DNA of 64,000 nt from Thelonectria olida (lineage: Eukaryota > Ascomycota > Sordariomycetes > Hypocreales > Nectriaceae): assembly GCA_020736575.1 (NCBI GenBank), contig JAGPYM010000001.1:1116001-1180000 (forward strand). Direction: 5' to 3'. The position numbers and the translations under genes were made by a program. The notes beneath the pieces were generated by a model. The model did no database searches and was not told where the DNA came from. It was given only the letters and a program-made list of their open reading frames with translations. Below, in pieces: positions 55,518 to 64,000 of this stretch (position 1 is the stretch's first letter; the number at the start of each line of letters is the position of its first letter).

Positions 55518-58169
55518 ATGGCTACAGCCCAAGTGTCTCTTGATCTCCCAAAGCCTTCTTTTGCAAAGGTAACTATTCGCTGAGTCTCATTCTTCCCTAG
55601 AATATCCTTCATTTAGACCCGCCGTTTCTCAGTTCATTGGGACCTTGCTGACCTTGTTTCCTCTCCAGGTCGCCGCATCCGTCTCTAAAGATACTGCGCC
55701 TTCGTCTTCCGTACGCCACATCGCTACTCCCTCCAAAGAACAACTCATGAGCTTGAAATCACCACCCACGTCGACAAGGCCCGTGATTGCCAATGGCGGG
55801 TCGGCTGGACCGCCTCCACCTCAAGTAGTCTCTTCACATCCTCGAGGCGCTTTAGGATCGCTTGACCAACATAGCGCGGCGGAGAGGGTTGCAGAATCTT
55901 TGAATCGTATGAGTCTTGGTCCAAAAGCTCCAAGTCTTGTGGTCAATGGCAGTGGCCTATCGACTGAAAGACCCGTAGTTGTCCATAGTAGAGACAGCGG
56001 GTCGGATGATTCACAAAGGGCTGATTCCAGTTCCGAGCTCGGCACCAAGCCTCCTAGCATTGACGGAAAGAGCATTACTTCAGGAACAACATTTGCCCTG
56101 GATGAGAAAGAATCTCTTCGGCCAGATGATAGTGCCAGTGTAAAAGCTGCAGCCGACGACGACGATGCCTTCTCGGTACGGGGCTCTCTTGTAACCAGTT
56201 CGCGAATGGGTTCAGAATTGGCAGCAAGAGCTCGAGGTATCCAACTGGGTGATATTCCTGAACGCAGGTTACCGCATACTACTTCTGGTTCAAGTGCCCC
56301 GGGCATTCTTACTCCTCAGAGCTCGTCTTCTGAGCAACCTCCAGGGGCGGGAGGGTCCTCGGATGCCCTGAATGTCATCTATCGACAGGCACCAGATGAG
56401 AAGCTCCTCGAAGCAATGGCTTCTCCCAAGGACAGATTGTTCCTTCTCCGACTGGAAAAGGAACTCATTGACTTTGTTCAAAGCTCAAAGTACGTGCGAC
56501 GCCATGATACAGCTACCCAATTCTAACATAGTCACAGGGAGCCATACATGGACCTTCCACCCTCCAACTCATTTTGTCGGATGTTAACTCACAAGTTGGC
56601 CGACTATTACCACATGACCCACTCCTATGAGCCTCACGTCGGATCGGTACGAATCTTTAGAACTCCGTTTTGCCGAGTTCCTACGTCTTTGGCACTCATC
56701 AACCCGAGTACGGATGCCTCGAGCAGTAGTACCCCGCCTCCTGTTGTTCTCCCGAAGAGAATCATGCGTCGAGGGCAGGATAGCGAAGGTGGCCCCGGCA
56801 CCGGTGCGTCAAAGCCAACATCTGAAAATGGAAGCGATTCAAATGCCAAGCCAACTTTGGCTAGTCAGAAGTAAGCTCTTGAGACCCAACTCGTGGTAAA
56901 CCAAACACTGACCATGCAGATTAACGAGGGAGGAACGGGAGGAAATGTACAAGCTCGCTAGAGAGCGAATTTTTGGCAGCGCCGAGGAGGCCACGGCCGG
57001 TATGGATACCACCAGTATTTGACGGGTCATCCAATGGCTAACCAATTGTTTCTAGAAGAAGGCGAAAATGGAGTGTCTAGGACCAGCTCCACATCCGCAA
57101 AGGACAAGTCCAATCTGGGTAAGAGAGGGAAGAATGGCAAACAAAGACGCGACGATTCGGACAGCTTTGATTCTCGCAATCAGTACACGCCGTACTGGGG
57201 CCCTCAACAACAGACATGGGTACCGCAACAGCAATATGTGCCACCCTCAAATCCTCAGTATGTCGGTCAGACGCCCTCCCCCGGATTCCCGGGACCAGTG
57301 GTTCCTGTGTATGCGCAGCAGCCCCCGGCATATTCCAACATGCCTGCTATGATGCCGCCCAATCAATCCTACCCCCAATACGCCATGCCTCCAGTAAGAA
57401 CCCATGCCTGTCTTGTCATCCTATATGATACTAACGTTTCCTAAAGTACCAACCTCAACCCAACCCACCACGGTATCCTGCTAATGGCAGCCCCATGGCA
57501 ACTTATGGCGTCCCAGTTCCAGCAGCTCCTCCTCAGCAACCCTGGCAACAAGGCTTCGCCCCAGCCCCAGGCCAATACCAGCCGAGAGGCCCCCCTGCTC
57601 CATCTGGACCCCAGAATCATTTGGGAGTCCCATATGCGTTCGGACAACTCCCGGCGAACGCCAACCCAAACGACCCCAAGAGCCAACATCCGATTCCAGG
57701 AAGCTACAATCGGATGCACGCCTTTAATCCCAAGACGCAGTCGTTTGTGCCTGGAGGAAACAGTATGGCCCCGGTTCCACCCCCTCAGCCTCCTTTTACT
57801 GCTCCTGGGTCACATCATGGCAGTCCTCAGGTTGGATCGCCTCACTTGGCATATCCCATCTACCAGCAGCCCATGCCTCCTTATGGGGGAGGATACGGCA
57901 TGGTCCGCCAGGGATCTAGCAACTCGATGCCAGCGTATCACTCTCCACAAATCGTCAGTGTGGCCCATGTTCCCCATGGGCCCTCGCCTATGCCTCCAAA
58001 CCCTCAGCATATGGCGCCTCAACCTCTTCCTCAACCTCTGCCTCAAAACCTCCCGGCACATATTCCCAACCGCCCCAATGTCCCCCAGGGGCCGAGTCAA
58101 CCCTTCACTCACCTCCCTACGTACGGCAACCCGGCAACACTGCCACAGAAGCCAACTACCGGAATTTAG
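55518..58169 (+). CDS. R3H and SUZ domain RNA-binding protein
   Basis: Six exons: 55518-55568, 55669-56489, 56538-56870, 56920-56999, 57056-57393 and 57447-58169, 781 aa. All joins keep frame. The R3H domain lies at about 270-335, with the Arg-x3-His core in CRMLTHKLADYY. A SUZ motif follows (LTREEREEMYKLARERIFG), usually found next to RNA-binding domains. The N-terminal ~250 residues are Ser-rich and disordered. The C-terminal ~370 are Pro/Gln/Tyr-rich and low-complexity, prion-like, with many PQ and QQP runs. R3H-SUZ proteins bind single-stranded RNA and often sit in cytoplasmic mRNP granules. A translational or mRNA-stability role is inferred. Confidence 0.93.
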
Positions 58170-58596
58170 ACTGAGCATCAACTGGTGTTTTTAGGCGGAT
58201 GGCCGAGAACAGGCGTATCATGGCATAATTAGCATCTTGGCGTTACCGGGGGAAACAGGATGGAAGGTATGAAAATTTATTTGTAGGTTAAGGCCTATTC
58301 ACTAGATGAGTCAATACAACTGTGACATGCAGTCTTTTTATATAGCCCGGGCGTGAGTGTGATGTTTGTTTTATCCATGTGACGATTGAATTCATTTCTA
58401 TGGCCCGGAGTGCCAGAATTCTCAAGCCTACCGCAACGCCATGATTTTATTCGAACACGAAACCCATGCCTCATTCCGCGTGCCCTCCAGGGAATTGAAA
58501 CGTCCCAACTCTTCCTTGGTTGAGATTTTCCGTTCCGCCCCTAGTTGGCCCCCTTTCACCATGATTCATCATTTCAAGAATTCCCAAAGACTTCGT
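58170..58596. other. 3' regions of convergent R3H and eIF3f genes
   Basis: 427 bp, AT-rich around 58250-58400. No gene seen; expected to contain both polyadenylation sites. Confidence 0.5.
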
Positions 58597-59820
58597 TTAC
58601 TCGGCAGGCTCGCGGGGTTCGCGGGGCTCACGAGGCTCGCGCTGTTGACCACCGCCCCTACCGCCCCGTCCTCCTCGCTTGTTTCCTCGTTGGTTGCCGC
58701 CGCTCTTCTCCTCAGACTTGCCCTCGCCATCTTTTTCGGGGCCAGTCAGGTTGGCAACAGCCAACCGCTGAGACAAGTCGATTTGAGTACGGATGGTATT
58801 GGCGAGGTAGCTGACCATGAGGACGTCCTGGATGTGGTTGTTGAAGTCGTGCTCGATCTGCGAGGGGTCGACCTTGGGGGCCAGGGACAGGGCGTTGATG
58901 AGATACTGGCCGATGGCGTTGTTGGGCTCTTCATCCTCGTCGAGAACGCCGTTAATCCACTCGCTAGCACGGTCGAGAAGGTTGATGGTCTGCTCAATGG
59001 ATCGGCCAAGGCCCTCAATGTCGGAAACGAGGGGTGCTGTCCTCGACTCGGCGTCCTTGGCGCTGGCGATGGTCTCGAGGGCGCTTCGGTCGGAGTCGCC
59101 GTAGAGGATCTTGTGGGGGACCTGGATGAACAGGCAGCTCTCGGCGGCACGCTCAGCATTGACGGCGACGGGGGCGCTGATGTAACAACGGGACTGAATA
59201 TCCTCGCCAGGCTCGGTAGAGATGGTCATGTGAATGGCAGGGTGAGGAAAGGTTCCGGTGTCGGGGCTGCCGAAGAAGTTCTGGATGAGGGCGCTGAAGC
59301 TGTTCAGCTCGTGGGAGGTGGTGTACCAGCCGAGGAGGACCTCACGGGGGGAGGCCTTGAGGGTCAGAGCCAGCATGTTCTTCTGGTACTCGACATCGAC
59401 CTCGACCTGGTCCTCCTCCTCAGTGTGGGGGATGGCGAAGCACGAGCGGACCTCGACTTCGGTTCCATCTTCGGAGCGGGTGCCCACGAGGGCGCCGATA
59501 ACTCGGGTCGACTGGGTGTCTCGGATATCTCGTCGGACGGCGTGGTCGAGGATAGACAGAACGGCCTAATGAGGGGAAGAAAGGATCATGTTAGCGGGGT
59601 TGGTAGTTTCATGTCGACATGTCGATGGTTGGTAATTGAAAGAGCGATATAAGGTATTAATCTCAAAGGCAAAACATCTCACGGCAAGGGATCGCATTGC
59701 TGGAAGCCATACCTGAGGTTGGATGTTGACAGTGAGCGGGGCAAGGTTAGTCTGGAGCCCGACGGTGTTCGGCGCCAAAGGGCGCGAAAGATGGACGAAG
59801 CTCTCGGAGGCGGTAGCCAT
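58597..59820 (-). CDS. Translation initiation factor eIF3 subunit F
   Basis: Two exons, 59820-59713 and 59565-58597, 358 aa; the intron is 147 bp, longer than most here. The MPN domain occupies about residues 25-165 ([40 protein letters not shown]). It lacks the full JAMM zinc-binding set, as expected for eIF3f. The C-terminal helical region (about 210-300) matches eIF3f ([19 protein letters not shown]). The last ~35 residues are RGG-rich, then REP repeats ([20 protein letters not shown]). The subunit is part of the eIF3 PCI/MPN core in the cytosol. A 403-codon open frame on the opposite strand is a shadow of its codon bias. Confidence 0.96.
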
Positions 59821-60257
59821 GCTGGGCGAAGAATTAACGGGAGATGTCGCGGGCGGCTGGAGAGGAGAGTCGAGAGATCGAGGAGGTTAAGGCCGAGGGG
59901 GGGGAGGAAGGAAAAGAGGGACCACTTTCTGCGTTCGAGGCCGCTTTCACGATGATTGTTCCGCCAATTTTCGCCGCCGATTTTTGTGATTTGCCGTTTG
60001 GCGGGACCGGCCCTGGGGTTGTGCGCACTAAGATTAGCTGATAACGCGATAAGACCCGACAATAGTGGCGTAACAGGGCCCGTGGGTAAGGCTCAAAGTT
60101 GAACCCCACCAAAGTGTGGCTTGAGGGTGCAAGGCTGAGGTGCGAAGCTCAACTTTTTTTTTATGACTTTTCTCAGCGTACTTGCGCCACGCCGACGACA
60201 ACACTGACCCGAATTGCCGTTTTATTTCGTGAAACTGCGGCTTGATCCTAGTTGAAA
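59821..60257. promoter_or_regulatory. Bidirectional promoter between eIF3f and UTP25
   Basis: 437 bp between divergent start codons. A purine-rich G tract near 59880-59930 on the eIF3f side; a T9 run near 60151-60161 on the UTP25 side. Both genes serve translation capacity, so joint control is plausible but unproven. Confidence 0.6.
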
Positions 60258-62536
60258 ATGGCACCTCGTGGAAGAGGAGGCAATTTTAGAGGACGCGGCT
60301 CTCGTGGCGGCGCAAGAGGAAGAGGAAGAGGAGGAAGTGGACGAGGAACCAGTCGCTTTGGACCTAACAGGCGCTTCGATGGAGCTCGTCTAGCAGAGGT
60401 TGAAGAGTGAGTTTCTTTAAAGTGCCATTTCATTCGATTGTAGATTGCCTCTACTAACTATCGACCTTTAGTTCAGATGATTCCAGTTCCGATCAAATGT
60501 CTGAGCCCGAAGACGAATCCATGGAAGATGTCGATTCAGAAAATGAGGACGACGACGATGACAAGGCAGCCGCCCGCCCATACATGGCGCTCCTGCAAAG
60601 CTTAAACGATGCCAGCGCCCCCAATGCGAAGCGACGGAAACTAGAACACGGCGCACCCTCAGCAAGAAGAGATGACGGTTCCTCATCAGAAGATGGTTCT
60701 GAGAACGAAGATGGGGGAAAGGACATCGATCACATTGATGAGGAAATAGAGGAAGACGAGGACGCTGGTATCGAAGAACTGTCGGATGAAGACTCGGAGG
60801 ACGATGAAGACTTTACAGATCCCTTTGACGTACACTTCGCTCATCCCAACGATGACCTCGTCGCCAAGAGGGTAAAGGCAGTGCAGAAGGGTGATTGGGC
60901 AACAAAACGAGCGCTGATGCAGAAATGGAGAGCTACCATCATGTCTCCGAACACAGAGGTCGGATCTGAGATCCCAAAGCCCGTTACTGGACTTGATGGC
61001 CTTAAACTAAAGCAGAAGCTGAAGGGGATTGCCTCGAAGAAGATTGGATCGTTCAGCCCTATTCAGCAGAACTTGAGCGCACCACTCTTTGACTACCGCG
61101 ATGTATTCCATTGCGATCGCAGCACTCAGAATGCAGAGCAGATGAGGCAATTGACTTGCCTGCACGCTCTTAACCATGTGTTCAAGTGAGTATTTTCCAT
61201 ACCCCCGTCTCCCTTCTTATGACTAATCAAAATCAGGACACGAGATCGAGTCATCAAGAACAACTACAAGTTGGCCAAAGAAGGAGAAGATACTGAGCTC
61301 GAGCTTCGAGATCAAGGATTCACCCGGCCTAAAGTCCTGTTCCTCGTGCCCACACGCAACTCATGTCTGCGTATGGTCAACATTATTCGAGACTTGTGTG
61401 AACCGGATCAGCAAGAGAACCGCAAGAGATTTGACGAGGGCTACGTTGACAAGGACGCTAAGTTCGGAGACGACAAGCCGGCCGATTTCCGACACCTCTT
61501 TGAGGGCAATGACGATGACATGTTCCGACTAGGTATCAAGTTCACTCGAAAAACGATCAAGTACTTTGCCCAGTTTTATAACTCCGATATTCTTTTCGCC
61601 AGCCCTCTAGGTCTCAGAATGGCCATTGGCTCTGAAGAGGACAAGAAGCTCGACTTTGACTTCCTCAGTTCGATTGAAATGGTTGTTGTGGACCAAGCAG
61701 ATGCTCTTCTTATGCAAAACTGGGAGCATGTCGAGTTCATCTTCGAACATCTCAACATCCAACCCAAGGATGCCCATGGCTGCGACTTTAGCCGTGTGCG
61801 GAGTTGGTATCTGGACGATCACGCGAAGCATTTCAGACAGACCGTCATCCTGTCTGCATTCAACACTCCCGAGTTATCTGAGCTGGTGAGAATTCACTGC
61901 CACAACTGGGCTGGCAAGGTTCGATTGCAGCCAGAGTATCCTGGCACCCTACAACAGCTCGGGGTCAAGGCCAAGCAAACCTTTTCTCGATTCCAGTCCT
62001 CCTCGGTTGAGAAAGACCCCGATGCTAGATTCGAGTACTTTACCAGTGCCATTGTGCCGTCTCTTGTCAAGCGCACAAAGGATGCCAGTGGCACTCTCAT
62101 CTTCATTCCCTCATATCTCGACTTCGTTCGAGTCCGCAACTACTTCGCCACCTCGTCTGCTGTCAACGACGTTACTTTCGGCGCAATTTCTGAGTACGCA
62201 GATGTGCCCGAGGCGTCCCGAGCACGCTCCCACTTCCTCAGCGGCCGGCACCGTCTTCTGCTGTACACGGAGCGAGCGCACCATTTCCGCCGTTATCAGT
62301 TCAGGGGCGTTCGGCAGGTGATTTTCTATGGTCTACCCGACAATCCCATCTTCTACAATGAGATTGCGGGCGGATATTTGAGTAAGAGTGAGCAGGATCT
62401 GAACATTGAGCCCGGCCAGGGCACCGTGAGAGTCACCTTCTCCAAATATGACGTGATGAAGTTGGAGCGGATCGCGGGGTCCAAGAGGGTTGGCAAGATG
62501 ATTCAGGAGCGCGGTGATACCTTTGAATTTATTTAG
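60258..62536 (+). CDS. UTP25: SSU processome protein Utp25 (DEF/DIEXF family)
   Basis: Three exons: 60258-60406, 60472-61185 and 61237-62536, 720 aa. It opens with an Arg/Gly-rich segment ([20 protein letters not shown]), then an acidic disordered region (about 50-130). The conserved UTP25 part starts near 215 ([18 protein letters not shown]). It resembles a helicase fold without working motifs: the Walker A region is degenerate, DEAD is replaced by DQAD ([14 protein letters not shown]), and the second lobe ends in [14 protein letters not shown]. Utp25 acts in the nucleolus in 90S pre-ribosome maturation. The RGG segment and acidic tract are typical of nucleolar proteins. The gene is convergent with the mitochondrial bL17 gene. 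Confidence 0.95.
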
Positions 62537-62770
62537 ACGGCACCTATATAATGGCGTGGCGATTTCTTCGAAAGGAGTTTTAAACAATTTGGGATCTTGG
62601 AGAAGGACGGTATACTAAAAGTTCGATATCACAGTAGATGGCTCGTTAAATGCGTTCTATGCAAAACATTGTCAGAATAACTGAATACGTTATGGTATAA
62701 TTGGTACAGATTTTTGTACATGTCATGTCATGTGGTGATCCTCTTGCCGATTTAATGATACATCTCGCAT
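62537..62770. other. Short convergent 3' region
   Basis: 234 bp between the stop codons of UTP25 and the bL17 gene; AT-rich with TATAAT-like and ATTAAATG elements near 62590-62710. No gene. Confidence 0.5.
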
Positions 62771-63612
62771 CTATTGCGATTTCTTCTGGTTCCGCGCAGC
62801 CTGCTTCACGCTCTCGGGCACAATGGCGTCGGCCATTTCCTTCGCCGTCTCCTGGTTCTTATCCGCAAGGCGAGCGGCCTCCCTCTCAGCACCCGAGTCC
62901 CCCTCCTCCCTCTCTTTTATCGCCGCTGGGGTGTCCTCGCCGGTTCGCAGGGCGATGAACTTTTGCACCATGGCCTCAAAGGGGCCCTCGCCGCGGAACT
63001 GCGTCACCTTCTTGATGTTGATGCGGGTCACGGGGGTGTGATCCTGACCGAGAACGCGATCGCGAGCGACGGTCTTGGCGGCCATCATGAAGCGGGTGTC
63101 CTTGGGGCCATCGACTAACTCGAGAATGGCGCTCTCGCCCTGGTCGTATTCGTTCTTGGACTCGGTGCGGACTACGCGGGTGTAGCCACCATCGCGGGGC
63201 ATGTACCGTTCTCGGAGCTCACCAAAGAGCTTGGGGAGGAGGATGTGAGGAGTCTGTGTATTCCAATTCAGTCAGCCGCGTTCAGTTTTCCTTCTTCTGC
63301 CTTCTTCTTGGCTGATTCTGTGGTCTCGTGTCCTCTCCTGTCGTGCTCGTCCAACTCGGTATCCGTCCACTGCTCTCCTCAATTGGGGCCACGTACGTAG
63401 AGAATTCCCTGCGCTGATCGTCTGCAGGGTTCATTGTTGCGCTTCGCAAGGGTGATGAGCTTCTCGGCCATGCGTTGGGCCTCCTTGGCTTTGGCGTAGG
63501 TGGTGTGGATGTGCTCATATTGGACGAGCTGGGTGACAAGACCACGCAACAGGGCCTTTCGAGCCGCTGAGTCGCGGCTCAGATGTCTGTATTTGACGAG
63601 ACCACCGGCCAT
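62771..63612 (-). CDS. MRPL8: Mitochondrial large-subunit ribosomal protein bL17m
   Basis: Two exons, 63612-63397 and 63253-62771, 232 aa. The 143-bp intron begins GTACGT and ends TACACAG after a GGCTGACTG branch. The bL17 core is clear: VKYRHLSRDSAARKALLRGL at the start, HIHTTYAKAKEAQRMAEKLI, and RDGGYTRVVR in the second exon. The extension of ~110 residues after the core, ending KQAARNQKKSQ, is found in fungal mitochondrial versions. It lacks an obvious presequence. The protein belongs to the 54S mitoribosomal subunit near the exit tunnel. Confidence 0.95.
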
Positions 63613-64000
63613 TGTATCAGACGGGACGTACTCCCGGGCAGGCGATTTAATTCAGATGTCGTGGTGTTCGATTGCTCGTGGTTCGGATCCGGGGAGGTGG
63701 TTTGGACTTTTGGTGGATTGGAAAATCTTTGGCTTGGCGCGGAGCCGGCACGTTTACTCTGCCGTGCCGAACGAAGAGGCTCTGCGCCGCTACGTCAACC
63801 CACCACTCGCCGGAACCTCAACCCAACACGCCAGCCCACGTTCCTCGACGACAAATATACCCGCGATCCGGGAGCCATTGGAGCTCGCGCGCGCTATGAG
63901 ACGTTGCATCTAGGTCAATTCCCGACATTGGCTCTCGAATTGGTCTCTTTCCCACACGCAATCCGTGCAAATTACCTCATCCTCGGTCGACCGGCCTAAG
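63613..64000. other. Right window edge
   Basis: 388 bp upstream of the bL17m gene. It should contain its promoter. Plus-strand frames at 63500-63999 have no recognisable content. A divergent gene may begin beyond the edge. Confidence 0.45.

Noticed and set aside
58441..59652. 403-codon plus-strand open frame
   Set aside because: It lies antisense to eIF3f, which has clear homology and splice structure. The frame, rich in Gly/Val/Asp/Leu, is a shadow of strong codon bias.
6980..62536. UTP15 and UTP25 as a linked ribosome-biogenesis locus
   Set aside because: They lie over 50 kb apart with many unrelated genes between them.

Overview
This window is nuclear DNA of a filamentous ascomycete, most likely a Sordariomycete and possibly Hypocreales. 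The signs are 50-65 bp introns with GT..AG ends and CTRAY-type branch points, pyrimidine-rich leaders, and a gene set typical of that group. There is no prokaryotic architecture, no recognisable transposon and no CRISPR array. I rebuilt gene models by joining open frames across splice sites. Every multi-exon model listed keeps frame and its total length is a multiple of three.

Layout. 0.5-6 kb (-): a large DDX60/Ski2-type RNA helicase. 7-8.6 kb (-): UTP15 of the SSU processome. 9-12 kb (-): a C2-domain protein like Inn1/Fic1 of the cytokinetic ring. 14.4-15.2 kb (-): free methionine-R-sulfoxide reductase with a 3-nt first coding exon and a 5-nt micro-exon. 15.9-17 kb (+): a LETM1-like mitochondrial membrane protein. 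17.8-18.4 kb (+): a peroxisomal SCP2 lipid-transfer protein ending in AKL. 18.6-19.9 kb (-): nitronate monooxygenase. 20.3-21.4 kb (-): a Kv-beta-like aldo/keto reductase. 21.4-26.5 kb: gene-poor, ending in the leader of casein kinase I (26.6-28 kb, +). 29-29.9 kb (-): a p24 cargo receptor. 30.3-32.2 kb (+): SWC4/DMAP1. 32.2-42.5 kb: about 10 kb without a convincing protein gene. 42.5-44.6 kb (+): a Zn2Cys6 DNA-binding domain fused to a maltose-type O-acetyltransferase. 45.8-48.1 kb (-): a Zn2Cys6 transcription factor. 49-51.5 kb (-): a mitochondrial PPR protein. 51.9-52.5 kb (+): Cwf18. 52.7-53.7 kb (-): an SR-rich zinc-knuckle protein of the ZCCHC10 type with an apparent AT-AC intron. 55.5-58.2 kb (+): an R3H/SUZ protein. 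58.6-59.8 kb (-): eIF3f. 60.3-62.5 kb (+): UTP25. 62.8-63.6 kb (-): mitochondrial bL17.

Most genes are housekeeping genes of RNA metabolism (helicase, UTP15, UTP25, Cwf18, ZCCHC10-like, R3H/SUZ, eIF3f), mitochondrial function (LETM1-like, PPR, bL17), secretion, chromatin and detoxification. They do not form one pathway or a secondary-metabolite cluster. I found no convincing new multi-gene system. The most unusual signals are at the splicing level: the AT-AC intron, the micro-exon gene and a competing tandem acceptor. The Zn-cluster/acetyltransferase fusion is also notable.
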